Part shown: positions 15,847 through 24,576 of the stretch, one piece after another
How positions within the stretch are numbered: position 1 is the first letter of the stretch
How the letters are laid out: each line of letters begins with the position of its first letter
NCBI RefSeq assembly: GCF_000716545.1
Contig: NZ_JNWZ01000005.1
Coordinates: 91,839 to 155,838, forward strand
Source of the DNA: Kitasatospora phosalacinea
GTDB taxonomy: Bacteria; Actinomycetota; Actinomycetes; Streptomycetales; Streptomycetaceae
Length of the DNA stretch: 64,000 nt
Reading direction: 5' to 3'
Position numbers and translations under genes: made by a program
The notes under the pieces: model-generated
The model's input: the letters and a program-made list of their open reading frames with translations, nothing else
Told to the model about the DNA's origin: nothing
Database searches by the model: none

Positions 15847-16551
15847 ATGGACACCCCGACCGGCGCCCGCGCCCTCGCCGACACCGCGGCCCTGCTCGCC
15901 GACCCGACCCGGGCCGCGATCTGCCTCGCCCTGCTGGACGGCCGCGCCTGGACGGCCGGTGAACTCGCCCGCCGGGCCGGGGTCGCCGCGCCCACCGCCA
16001 CCGGCCACCTGAACCGCCTGGCCGGCGCCGGACTGCTGACCGAGGAACGCCAGGGCCGCCACCGCTACCTGCGACTGGCCGGGCCCGCCGCCGCCGAACT
16101 CGTCGAAACGCTCGCCCAGTTCGCGGACCGGGACGCTCCCGCGCCGCCCGCCCGCTCCCTGCGCACCGCCCGGCAGCAGGGCGAACTCGCCCGCGCCCGC
16201 ACCTGCTACGACCACCTCGCCGGGGCGCTCGGCGTCGCCGTCACCGACGCGATGACCACCCGCGGGCTCCTCGACCACCGCAACGGACTCGCCCTCACCA
16301 CCGCCGGGGCCGACTGGCTCGGCGCGACCGGCATCACCGTCCGCCCCGGCCGCCGCCCCGCCGTCCGCCCCTGCCTGGACTTCACCGAACGGCGCCCGCA
16401 CCTGGCGGGCGCCGTCGGCGCGGCGCTGTGCCGGCACGCCGTGGACGCCGGATGGGTGGTGCCGCGCCCGGACAGCCGGGCGGTGCGGGTCACCGCCGCC
16501 GGGCGGGAGGCGCTGCGCGGGCTGCTCGGGCTGGAGTGGAGCTGCGACTGA
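15847..16551 (+). CDS. ArsR-type winged-helix transcriptional regulator
   Basis: This 234-residue protein has the N-terminal wHTH LLADPTRAAICLALLDGR...ELARRAGVAAPTATGHLNRLAGAGLLTEERQGRHRYLRL, an ArsR-like arrangement. It also has a long C-terminal domain (about 100-234) with histidines and cysteines (CYDHLAG, CRHAVDAGW), seen in larger ArsR-type repressors. It probably represses itself and the divergent flavin-reductase-like gene via the inverted repeat between them. The effector is unknown. Confidence 0.82.
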   Translation: MDTPTGARALADTAALLADPTRAAICLALLDGRAWTAGELARRAGVAAPTATGHLNRLAGAGLLTEERQGRHRYLRLAGPAAAELVETLAQFADRDAPAPPARSLRTARQQGELARARTCYDHLAGALGVAVTDAMTTRGLLDHRNGLALTTAGADWLGATGITVRPGRRPAVRPCLDFTERRPHLAGAVGAALCRHAVDAGWVVPRPDSRAVRVTAAGREALRGLLGLEWSCD

Positions 16552-16601
16552 GGACCGGGCGGCCGACCCCCGGCGGCCGACCCCCGGCGACCGGGCGCGC
16601 C

Positions 16602-17339
16602 CTACACCTCCTCGGTCAGCCGGCCGTCGCGCATCGCCAGCACCCGGTCGGCCCGGCCCAGCAGGTCGCGGTCGTGGGTGACCATCACGGTGGCGGTGCG
16701 GTGGGTGCGGGTCACCTCCGCGAGCAGCTCGACCACCTGCACGCCGCGCTCGTGGTCCAGTGCCGAGGTCGGCTCGTCCACCAGGAGCACCGACGGGCTG
16801 CCGAACAGGGCGCGGGCGATGTTCACCCGCTGGCGCTCGCCGCCCGACAGCTGGTGCGGGCGGCGGCGCTGCTCGGCGCCGGTCAGGCCGACCGACTCCA
16901 GCAGTTCCTCGGCCCGGCCACGGGCCCGGGCCGGGCGGCGGCCGCGCACCGACTCCAGGACCAGCAGCTGTTCGACGGCGGTCAGCGAGGCCAGCAGGTT
17001 CGACTGCTGGAACACGATGCCCAGGCGCTCGCGGCGCAGCGCGGTGCGCTCGCGCCCGCCCAGCGCGCCCGCGTCCACCCCGTCGATCAGCACCTCGCCG
17101 CGATCCGGGCGCAGCAGCGTCGCGGCGACCGCCAGCAGACTGGACTTGCCGGAGCCGGACGGGCCCACGAGGGCCGTGAACTCGCCCGGGGCGACGGTGA
17201 GTTCGACCTCGTCCAGGGCGATCAGCCGGCTCTCGCCGTCCGGGTAGCCGAGCGTCACGCCGCGCAGTGCGAGGCCGGTGCGCAGGGAGGTGGCGGTGGT
17301 GGTCACGGCGGAGCCTTCCGGAGCGGGGTGGGTGGTCAT
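16602..17339 (-). CDS. ABC transporter ATP-binding protein (MacB/LolD type)
   Basis: This 245-residue ATPase has Walker A GPSGSGKSS, the Q-loop FQQSNLL, signature LSGGERQRVNIARAL, Walker B VLLVDEPTSALD and the H-loop THD. The ATG at 17339 overlaps the permease stop (ATGA), which settles the start. An internal GTG at about 17307 is a weaker alternative. With the FtsX-like permease it forms a two-gene exporter or mechanotransmission-type ABC system next to a divergent two-component system. Confidence 0.92.
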   Translation of the reverse strand: MTTHPAPEGSAVTTTATSLRTGLALRGVTLGYPDGESRLIALDEVELTVAPGEFTALVGPSGSGKSSLLAVAATLLRPDRGEVLIDGVDAGALGGRERTALRRERLGIVFQQSNLLASLTAVEQLLVLESVRGRRPARARGRAEELLESVGLTGAEQRRRPHQLSGGERQRVNIARALFGSPSVLLVDEPTSALDHERGVQVVELLAEVTRTHRTATVMVTHDRDLLGRADRVLAMRDGRLTEEV

Positions 17340-18388
17340 CGGCCGGCGCCCAGCGCGGCCAGCGGGTCGACGGCGGTGATCCGGCGCACCGCGAGGGCCG
17401 CGCCCAGCAGGCCCAGCAGCACCATCGCGGCCACCGGGACGGCGACGGTCGAGGCACCCACGTCGAACGGCACCGACGCCGAGGCCAGCGCCCCGCCGGC
17501 CGCGCCCAGCGCCCCGCCCAGCAGCGCCCCGCCCAGCAGGACGGCCGCCGCCTGGGCCAGCGCGTCGCGCACCAGGTAGCCGCTGGAGGCGCCCACCGCC
17601 TTCAGCACCGCGATGTCCGGCCGGCGCTGCACCGTCCACACGGTGAAGAACGCGCCGACCACCAGGGCGCTCACCGCGAACAGGAACCCCTGGATCAGCC
17701 GCAGGCTGCCCTGCTCCGCCGCGTACCCGTTGATGCCCGCCAGCGCGTCGTCCAGCGACACCGCCCTGAGGTCGGCGGGCAGGCCGTGCGGCAGGCCGCG
17801 CACCGCCAGCGCCGTCGGCTGCCGCTGGCCGGAGACCAGCTGCCAGGTCGACGGGGTGGTCCACACGCTCGGGGCGTGCGAGAGCGAGCGCTCGGCGGTG
17901 ACCGCCGCGACCGTCAACTCCTGCCCGCCGACGGTGACCCGGCTGCCCGGGGCGAGGCGGTACTCGGCGGCCAGGTCGGCGCCGACCACGAGCTCGCCGT
18001 CCGCCGGGGCCGCGCCCCGCACCAGGGCCGGCAGCAGCTCCGCGTCCGTGCCCAGCACGCTCACCGAGGCCGCGCCGCCCGCGCCCGTCAGCCGCGACAT
18101 CGCCACGCCCAGCGGGTGCACCGCGCCCGCCCCCGCCGCCGCCACCGCGTCCCGCTGGCCCGGCGAGACCGTGCTCGACGCGAACGACACCTCCGCCTCC
18201 GCACCCGCCGGCGCGCCGAACACCAGGCCGTCCACCGGGAGTTCGGCGATCGTCGAGGACGCCGCCGAGGCCAGGCCGCCGGTCAGGCCGTACAGGAACA
18301 CCACCAGGGTCGTGATCAGGGTGACCACCGCGCCCATCAGGGCGAACCGCCCCCGGGCGAAACGGATGTCACGCAGAGCGACGAACAC
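17336..18388 (-). CDS. FtsX/MacB-like ABC transporter permease
   Basis: The protein has 350 residues: an N-terminal helix (FALMGAVVTLITTLVVFLYGL), a large extracytoplasmic domain of about 190 residues, and three C-terminal helices (FLFAVSALVVGAFFTVWTV, ALAQAAAVLLGGALLGG, MVLLGLLGAALAV). This is the MacB/FtsX topology. The GTG start at 18388 is preceded by GAGAGG. The open frame extends far upstream only by chance. The substrate is unknown, possibly an antibiotic or cell-envelope signal, given the divergent sensor kinase. Confidence 0.86.
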   Translation of the reverse strand: MFVALRDIRFARGRFALMGAVVTLITTLVVFLYGLTGGLASAASSTIAELPVDGLVFGAPAGAEAEVSFASSTVSPGQRDAVAAAGAGAVHPLGVAMSRLTGAGGAASVSVLGTDAELLPALVRGAAPADGELVVGADLAAEYRLAPGSRVTVGGQELTVAAVTAERSLSHAPSVWTTPSTWQLVSGQRQPTALAVRGLPHGLPADLRAVSLDDALAGINGYAAEQGSLRLIQGFLFAVSALVVGAFFTVWTVQRRPDIAVLKAVGASSGYLVRDALAQAAAVLLGGALLGGALGAAGGALASASVPFDVGASTVAVPVAAMVLLGLLGAALAVRRITAVDPLAALGAGR

Positions 18389-18432
18389 GGGAAACCTCTC
18401 GTAGGGGCGGCAGGGCAGGCGCAGGGGCCGAC

Positions 18433-18471
18433 AGCGGTCGGTAGCGGTCGGTGGGGTCGGTAGCGGTTGGT
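18433..18471 (+). repeat. Four imperfect 10-nt direct repeats in the divergent promoter region
   Basis: AGCGGTCGGT occurs at 18433-18442 and 18443-18452, followed by GGGGTCGGT and AGCGGTTGGT up to 18471. The array is between the ABC permease start (18388) and the kinase start (18638). Tandem decamers at this position could bind the NarL-type response regulator encoded next door. Confidence 0.5.
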
Positions 18472-18637
18472 GAGGGAGGGTCGGCGGGACGGTTCCCAGC
18501 CTGGTCCGCTGACGCCCCGCCGGCATCGGGGAGACGGACGGAGCGCACACCCGTCGAGAGGTGCACCCGGAAATCCATCGAACGGTTGATGTCGCGGCGC
18601 GCCTGGCGGCCGGCCCCGCCCCGTATCCTCGGAAAGC

Positions 18638-19993
18638 GTGCCCCGTACCGAACCCCACGCCTCCCCGGCCGGTCCGACGCCCGCGCTGCGCCTGGCCAAC
18701 CTCGCCGTGCACGGCCTGTTCTTCACCCTGCTCGCCGTGCTGCTGGCCCGCGCCGCCGCCGACGGGGCGCTCGGACCGGCCGGCTGGGCCACCGCCGGCG
18801 CGCTCGCTGCCGGGTACGCCGCCGGCGGGGCGCTGCGGCGGATCCGCGAAACGCGCGCCCTGGGCGCCGCCTGGCTGCTCGCCGTCACCGCGCTGTGGAT
18901 CGGACTGACCCTCCAGCACCCCGAGTTCAGCTACCTCGCCTTCCCGCTGTACTTCGTCTGCCTGCACGCCCTGCCACCGCGCTTCGCCCTGCCCGCCGTC
19001 CTCGCGCTCACCGCCGCCGTCGTCGCCGCCCAGACCACCACCCCCGGCGGCCTCACCACCGCCAAGGTCCTCGGCCCGCTCGCCGGACTCGCCGTCGCCC
19101 TGCTCACCGCGTACGGCTACGCCGCCCTCTACCGGGAGAGCCGCGCCCGCCAACGGCTCATCGACGACCTGGTCCGCACCCGCGACGAACTCGCCGCCAG
19201 CCAGCGCGAAGCCGGCCGCCTCGCCGAACGCCAGCGGCTGGCCCGCGAGATCCACGACACCCTGGCCCAGGGCCTGGCCGGCATCGTGCTGCTCGCCCGC
19301 GAAGCCGGCCACACCCCCGACCTGCCGGCCGCCACCGCGCCTCTGCTGCGCGAGATCGAGCACACCGCCTCCGCCAACCTCGCCGAGGCCCGCCGCTTCG
19401 TCCACGCCCTCACCCCGCCCGCGCTCGACGGCACCACCCTCACCGACGCCCTGCGCCGTCTCGCCGACGGCGCCGGCGCCGCCTACCGCCGCGACGGCGA
19501 GCCCCACCCCCTGCCCGTCGAAGCCGAAGTCGCCCTGCTGCGCCTCACCCAGGAGGCCCTGGCCAACGCCGTCCGGCACGCCGACGCCCCGCACGTCGCC
19601 GTGACCCTCGCCTACCTCGACGACGCCGTCACGCTCGACGTCTACGACGACGGCACCGGATTCGACCCGGCCACCGCGCCCGCCCCCGACTCCTTCGGGC
19701 TGCACGGCATGCACGAACGCATCGCCGCCCTCGGCGGCACCCTCACCGTCGAATCCGCCCCCGGCGAGGGCACCGCCGTCGCCGCGGCGCTGCCGCTGCG
19801 CGCGATCGACCGGCCCGCGGAGAGCACGGCGGGGGCCGGGGCGCAGCCTTCGGCGGGACGGCCGCCGGGTTCGGCGCTCCGGTCGGCCGGACGGTTCGCT
19901 CCGGCGGTGGCTGCCGGGGGTGCGGTGGCTGCCGGGGCTGTCGGGACTGTCGGGGGCGCGGGAGCTGCCGGGGTCGCGGGGGTGCGGCGGTGA
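18638..19993 (+). CDS. Sensor histidine kinase, NarL-type (HisKA_3) family
   Basis: This 451-residue protein has about five N-terminal transmembrane helices (up to about residue 160), a short coiled linker, the HisKA_3 box REIHDTLAQGLAG with phospho-accepting H206, and a HATPase domain (EALANAVRHADAPH, DDGTGFDP, FGLHGMHERIAALGG). The C-terminal 50 residues are Ala/Gly-rich low complexity. The GTG start follows GGAAAG. It overlaps the response regulator by 4 nt. Divergent ABC genes are the likely target. Confidence 0.9.
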   Translation: MPRTEPHASPAGPTPALRLANLAVHGLFFTLLAVLLARAAADGALGPAGWATAGALAAGYAAGGALRRIRETRALGAAWLLAVTALWIGLTLQHPEFSYLAFPLYFVCLHALPPRFALPAVLALTAAVVAAQTTTPGGLTTAKVLGPLAGLAVALLTAYGYAALYRESRARQRLIDDLVRTRDELAASQREAGRLAERQRLAREIHDTLAQGLAGIVLLAREAGHTPDLPAATAPLLREIEHTASANLAEARRFVHALTPPALDGTTLTDALRRLADGAGAAYRRDGEPHPLPVEAEVALLRLTQEALANAVRHADAPHVAVTLAYLDDAVTLDVYDDGTGFDPATAPAPDSFGLHGMHERIAALGGTLTVESAPGEGTAVAAALPLRAIDRPAESTAGAGAQPSAGRPPGSALRSAGRFAPAVAAGGAVAAGAVGTVGGAGAAGVAGVRR

Positions 19994-20634
19994 TCCGGGT
20001 GCTGGTGGTGGACGACCACCCCGTGGTCCGGCGCGGGCTGCGCGCCGTGGTCGAGGACCTGCCCGAGGTCACCGCCGTCGGCGAGGCCGCGGACGGCGCC
20101 GCCGCGCTCGACCTGCTCGCCGCGCTGCCCGCCGGACAGCGCCCCGACGTCGTCCTGATGGACCTCCAGATGGGCGCCGGCATGCACGGCGTCGAAGCCA
20201 CCCGCCGGATCACCGCCCTCCCCGACCCGCCCGCCGTCCTGGTGCTCACCACCTACTCCACCGACGCCGACATCCTCGCCGCCGTCGAGGCCGGCGCGAC
20301 CGGCTACCTGCTCAAGGACGCCCCGCCCGAGGACCTCGCCGCCGCCATCCACGCCACCGCCCGCGGCGAGACCGTCCTGGCGCCGCCCGTCGCCGCCCGA
20401 CTCCTCGGCCGCGTCCGGGCCGGCCGCCCCTCGCTCTCCCCGCGCGAGGCGGAGATCCTGCAACTCCTCGCCGAGGGCCTGCCGAACCGCCGGATCTCCA
20501 GGAGGCTTTTCATCAGCGAGGCGACGGTCAAGACCCACCTGGTGCACATCTACGACAAACTCGGCGTCGACTCCCGCACCTCGGCGGTCGCCGCGGGCCT
20601 GGCCGCCGGACTGATCCGCGCCGCGGAGCGCTGA
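19990..20634 (+). CDS. NarL/FixJ-family response regulator
   Basis: This 214-residue protein has a receiver domain with acidic pocket D8-D9, phospho-acceptor D58 in VVLMDLQMG, and the conserved lysine in YLLKDAPP. A LuxR-type HTH follows (LSPREAEILQLLAEGLPNRRI...EATVKTHLVHIYDKLGV). The GTG at 19990 overlaps the kinase stop, fixing the start. It probably acts on the tandem decamers upstream of the kinase and ABC genes. Confidence 0.92.
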   Translation: MIRVLVVDDHPVVRRGLRAVVEDLPEVTAVGEAADGAAALDLLAALPAGQRPDVVLMDLQMGAGMHGVEATRRITALPDPPAVLVLTTYSTDADILAAVEAGATGYLLKDAPPEDLAAAIHATARGETVLAPPVAARLLGRVRAGRPSLSPREAEILQLLAEGLPNRRISRRLFISEATVKTHLVHIYDKLGVDSRTSAVAAGLAAGLIRAAER

Positions 20635-20664
20635 CCGGATTCTGCGGAGCGCTGACCGGATTCT
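20623..20664 (+). repeat. Exact 21-bp tandem duplication across the response-regulator stop codon
   Basis: The segment beginning GCGGAGCGCTGACC and ending GGATTCT occurs at 20623-20643 and again at 20644-20664 with no change. The first copy supplies the last codons and TGA of the response regulator. The second is immediately downstream. Exact identity suggests a recent slippage event. Confidence 0.9.
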
Positions 20665-20847
20665 TTTGCGCGGGTTGCCCGGTATGCGAACCTCCGTTTA
20701 TCGGCGAGGCGGGGGGAATTCGCTGGTCGCGGAGTTCTTGGCGCATCCTTCCGAATTCCTTGACCGGTCGTTGGTAGGGTCGTGGGCGAGCCGTCACGGG
20801 GGAGAAGTGGACGACGGCTCACATGTTCGGCCTATTGGGGGGACACA

Positions 20848-21192
20848 ATGGGGGAAATTACCGGGAACAGCCGTGATCTGCCGTCGGGAACGCTCCGGGT
20901 GGACCTGGAGGAAATGCGGAAATGGTCCACGTCGGCCCGGGAGATCGCCAATTCCTTCGTCGCGGCCAGCCACTCCATCGAGGGAACGGTCACCGACGGC
21001 TACGTGGCGCTGTCCGAGTGGGACAGCGGCCCGGCCCTGCGGGCTCGGTGGATCAGGTGGGAAGACCAGATCACCTCGCTCGGCAACCTGCTCGCCGACG
21101 TCGCCGACCGGCTGAATCGGACGGCGGACAACTACCGCGCCGCCGACGAGGCCGCCCACCGGCAGGTCACCGCCGCACCGCAGGGGTGGTGA
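20848..21192 (+). CDS. WXG100-like small helical protein
   Basis: This 114-residue protein is predicted to be a helical hairpin with a turn motif SEWDSGPAL (WxxG rather than strict WxG). Long amphipathic helices precede and follow it (DLEEMRKWSTSAREIANSF; ITSLGNLLADVADRLNRTADNYRAAD), as in ESX/WXG100 proteins. The ATG at 20848 follows TTGGGGGGA. It stops 3 nt before a larger WXG-domain gene, so the two probably act together. The 5' flank is less GC-rich than its surroundings. Confidence 0.65.
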   Translation: MGEITGNSRDLPSGTLRVDLEEMRKWSTSAREIANSFVAASHSIEGTVTDGYVALSEWDSGPALRARWIRWEDQITSLGNLLADVADRLNRTADNYRAADEAAHRQVTAAPQGW

Positions 21193-21195
21193 CGC

Positions 21196-23361
21196 GTGGT
21201 CACCTACGAAGGCGTGACACGGACCAGGCTCGACCGGCTCGCCGCAGTGGCCGAGGCATGGGGCGGGCTGCGCAACAGCTTCCTGGGCCTGCACGACCAA
21301 CTGGCGCAGCAGGTGCAGACCCCGATGGTGGCGGGCTGGGAGGGCAGCGCCGCCACTCAGGCCCAGGAGTGGATCAAACGGGCCGTCGGACAACTGGAAG
21401 ACGCGGCCGAAGAGGCCCGGGACATCGCCACCCTGCTGGACGACGCGGTCGGTGATTTCCTGAAGGCGCAGAACGAATTGCGGCGCCTGTCGGAAGAGGA
21501 CGCCCCGGCCGGGGGGATGCGGATCACCCCGCAGGGAGAGGTCGTCGACCTGGACTGGGAGAACGCCGGGGAGCGGAGGTTCGACATCGACGCGCTGCTC
21601 GCGCAGCAGGTACGGACCACTGAGATGACCGCGCAGATCAACGACGTCCTGGCCCGGGCCACCCAGGCTGACCAAGCTCTGTGCTGGGCTCTCGCCCAGG
21701 ACCCGAACGGCGAACTCGATCACGGCTTCAACCGGGACTCCTTCGGCGACCTGGACCAGGCCGCAGCCGCTCGACGGGATCTCGCCGAGGCGCTCGCACT
21801 GGCCCGCAAGGACGACCTCACGACGGAGGAGCTCACCAGGCTCAACGCCCTGCTGGAGGCCCGCCACGGCGACCCGGCGTTCGCCGAGGGCTTCGCCACC
21901 GGCTTGGGCGCGGGTGGCACGGTGGGGTTCTGGCGCCGTGCCAACGACCCGCGGCTGCTCCACGACCCGATGGGCGGCGTCCCGGCGGATCGCGCGGAGG
22001 CGCTGACGAAACTCCAGGCGTCCCTGGGCGGGACGCTTGCCACGGCCTCCCACAGCCACAGCGAGGCGATGGCCACCTGGAAGAAGGAGATGATCGGCCT
22101 CGGGCCCGAACGGTTCGGCGGATCGGACGGCTCTCCCAGCGGCTTCCAGTTGATGGGCAGCCTGATGCGCACCGGCACCTACGACGGCGCCTTCCTCGAC
22201 GAGTTCGGCACGGCCCTGGTGGACGTCGAACGCCGCGGTGGGAAGGAAGCGACTCTGTCGTACGTGCGCGGGCGCGGCGGAGCGGCGGGCTGGGAGCACT
22301 TGGCGGCGGAGGGTGCCACAGCCGATCCGATGGGGGCTTTCGCCGTTGCCCTCGGCAACAACCCGCAGGCGGCCACCGCGTTCCTCGACCCCGGCCCCGA
22401 CGGTTCCGACAAGAACCTCGAGTACCTGCTCAAGGAACGCCGGTGGCCGCTCGACTCCGACCAGTACGGGACGTTCGCCACCAATGCCGTCGGACAACTC
22501 GGTCCGGCCCTCGAAGCGGCGGCCACCGGTGACCCGGCCGGCCATGCGGACGGCGACCGACGGCACACCGAGGCGCAGGCCCGGACGGCCCAGGCGGTCC
22601 TCACGGGGTTCGACCTCAAAGCCGGGGAGGAGGAACTGCCCGCAGGCATGGAGCCCTACGTGGCCAACCTGCTCGCCGACTACGTGGACGACACCCACGC
22701 GGCGTTCGGCGCGGTCGACGCCGCGCAGCCGGGCGGCGCGGCCGACGGCACCCCGTACACCGCACCGGACGGCTCCTCGCACATCGCGGTCAACCAGGAC
22801 ACCCTGATCAGGGTGGTGCGCGGAGCGGCAGAGGATCCCGACGCGTACGCGGTGATGCACCTGGCCGAGACGCGTAAGGTCTCCGAGGTGCTCGACGACA
22901 TTCCGTACGGTGCGAGCGAGGACCAGCGGTACGACCAGATCGAACAGAGCGCCGCCGCCCTCATGGTGTACGACGCCGTCCGGGACGACGTCCGGTACGA
23001 CAAGCGGGACGAGGACAACGACGCGGTCGAGTGGGACGCCAAGGTGGTCCAGAGCATCGTGGCCGTGGGGGACATCCCGTTGGGCGGTGCCAAGGACCTG
23101 GCCGACCCGGCGATGGACGTCTGGCTCACTTCGGTGGTCAATGACACCAAGAACAGCAACAACAACGAGGCACTGGCCGACGTGAGCCGGGCGGACCTGG
23201 AATCGCGCGGCCAGTTGAGGCGCCAGATCGAACAGTGGGCCGAGCGGCGCGAGCCGGGCAGCGGCGACTCTTCGGCCGTCCACAGGCTGCAGCGGGATGC
23301 GGACAACACCGGTAGGACCTCCTACGAGCACGCGCAGGAAGCATTGAGGGGCAGCGCATGA
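21196..23361 (+). CDS. Large WXG-domain protein, DUF6571-like
   Basis: This 721-residue protein has an N-terminal WXG100-like hairpin (about 10-90) with MVAGWEGSAATQAQ as its WxG turn, followed by a long, mostly helical region rich in Asp/Glu/Ala with no signal peptide. Overall it resembles the Streptomyces DUF6571 family, from memory. LXG-like proteins of this layout can be type VII secretion substrates or toxins, but no catalytic motif is recognised in the C-terminal part. The GTG start is 3 nt after the small WXG gene. The stop overlaps the following membrane-protein gene. Confidence 0.65.
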   Translation: MVTYEGVTRTRLDRLAAVAEAWGGLRNSFLGLHDQLAQQVQTPMVAGWEGSAATQAQEWIKRAVGQLEDAAEEARDIATLLDDAVGDFLKAQNELRRLSEEDAPAGGMRITPQGEVVDLDWENAGERRFDIDALLAQQVRTTEMTAQINDVLARATQADQALCWALAQDPNGELDHGFNRDSFGDLDQAAAARRDLAEALALARKDDLTTEELTRLNALLEARHGDPAFAEGFATGLGAGGTVGFWRRANDPRLLHDPMGGVPADRAEALTKLQASLGGTLATASHSHSEAMATWKKEMIGLGPERFGGSDGSPSGFQLMGSLMRTGTYDGAFLDEFGTALVDVERRGGKEATLSYVRGRGGAAGWEHLAAEGATADPMGAFAVALGNNPQAATAFLDPGPDGSDKNLEYLLKERRWPLDSDQYGTFATNAVGQLGPALEAAATGDPAGHADGDRRHTEAQARTAQAVLTGFDLKAGEEELPAGMEPYVANLLADYVDDTHAAFGAVDAAQPGGAADGTPYTAPDGSSHIAVNQDTLIRVVRGAAEDPDAYAVMHLAETRKVSEVLDDIPYGASEDQRYDQIEQSAAALMVYDAVRDDVRYDKRDEDNDAVEWDAKVVQSIVAVGDIPLGGAKDLADPAMDVWLTSVVNDTKNSNNNEALADVSRADLESRGQLRRQIEQWAERREPGSGDSSAVHRLQRDADNTGRTSYEHAQEALRGSA

Positions 23362-24473
23362 CGCCGGATCGGTTCGAGGCACCCGTGCCGTCCATGCCGT
23401 CGGTACCTCCGGCGCCGGTGGCGCCCGCGGTGCCGCCCAGGCCGCGTCCGGCCGGGCGGCGGCGGAAGCTGGCGTGGTTCGGGGTGGTGCTGGTGGTGTC
23501 GGGGGTGCCGGCCGGGTGGTACTTCGGGGGCGGGTACGACCGCTGGCAGGACGGGCGTGCGTTGCGGGGGTTGTGCGCGGGCGCGGTGGACACGGCCGAG
23601 GTACGGGAACTGTTCCACGGGGCCGGGCGGTTGAGCGGGTACGACTCGGATCAGGCGTCGGGGCTCGCCGGTTGCACGGTGACGGCGCCGGGGCGGTACG
23701 CCACGCTGGGGATCGACATCGGGTGGGAGCCGCGGGCGGCGCACGACGCTCTGTGGGCCCTCGGACGCAACCGGGCGGTCAAGCGGGAGAACGTTCCGGT
23801 GGTGCCGGTCGGCGCGGGCTGGGTGGGAGTGCTGTCGGTCGCGTCGGACGACCGGGCCGACCTGGTGCTCGCGTTGCCCTGCACCGCGCCGGACCTTCCC
23901 GGGCAGTTGATCGTCAGCCTGAGAGCCCGGCCGTCGATGGATCCGCACGGTCCGACGGACGACTTCGCCCCGGCCGAGCAGCGGGCGCGGCTCGGCCGGA
24001 TCGCCGGTCGGATCGCGTCCCGGGCGAACGGGATCTGGAGGTGCGGGGCTCCGCTCGGCGGCCGGATCGAGCGGGTGTCCGGCCGGGCGGACGTGAAGGT
24101 CGTGCCGCAGGGCGGGGCGGACGGCACCTGTGCGGAGATCCCCGGCCCGGTCCGGGAGACCCCGGTCGACCGGACGGTGCCCATGGAGGACTGCACCGTC
24201 CTGACCCCCGACGGGAAGGGCACCGGCTTCCGCATGTCCGCCTACTACCCGCCGTACGCCCAGGACGCCGAGGCCAACGCGGGCCTGGAGGAGACGACCG
24301 GACCGGGGCGCGGTGCGGACCTGGGTTGGACGACCGCGTCCTGCCCGGGTGGTGAGGCGTTGTTCCTCGGGTACCGCGTCGCCGGGACGACCGTTGCGGG
24401 CGACGACGCCTTCAAGGCGTTCGCCCGTCGGTCGGCGGAGCGGCACGGCTGTTCGGAGCCGGCGCTGTCCTGA
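23358..24473 (+). CDS. Single-pass membrane protein with extracytoplasmic Cys-containing domain
   Basis: The protein has 371 residues: a Pro-rich cytoplasmic N-terminus, basic RRRK, one transmembrane helix at about 38-57 (LAWFGVVLVVSGVPAGWYF), then a long external domain. That domain contains several cysteines (LCAGAV, GCTVTAP, PCTAPDL, CGAPLG, DGTCAE, EDCTVL, SCPGG, HGCSEP) that could form disulphides. The ATG overlaps the preceding stop (ATGA). It could anchor or receive the WXG proteins. No family is recognised. Confidence 0.65.
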   Translation: MTPDRFEAPVPSMPSVPPAPVAPAVPPRPRPAGRRRKLAWFGVVLVVSGVPAGWYFGGGYDRWQDGRALRGLCAGAVDTAEVRELFHGAGRLSGYDSDQASGLAGCTVTAPGRYATLGIDIGWEPRAAHDALWALGRNRAVKRENVPVVPVGAGWVGVLSVASDDRADLVLALPCTAPDLPGQLIVSLRARPSMDPHGPTDDFAPAEQRARLGRIAGRIASRANGIWRCGAPLGGRIERVSGRADVKVVPQGGADGTCAEIPGPVRETPVDRTVPMEDCTVLTPDGKGTGFRMSAYYPPYAQDAEANAGLEETTGPGRGADLGWTTASCPGGEALFLGYRVAGTTVAGDDAFKAFARRSAERHGCSEPALS

Positions 24474-24576
24474 GCCGGGCGGGGGCGGGGGACCCGATCG
24501 GAGCGGGCAGGGAATGTCGGGTGCGGCGGGGGCGGTCCTTCCTAGGGTGGGGGCAAGGAAGAGGAAGGGAGCCGGG

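Noticed and set aside
17339..19714. N-terminal extension of the ABC permease frame to 19714
   Set aside because: The extension runs antisense through the histidine kinase. The GTG at 18388 with GAGAGG and a membrane helix directly after it is the natural start.
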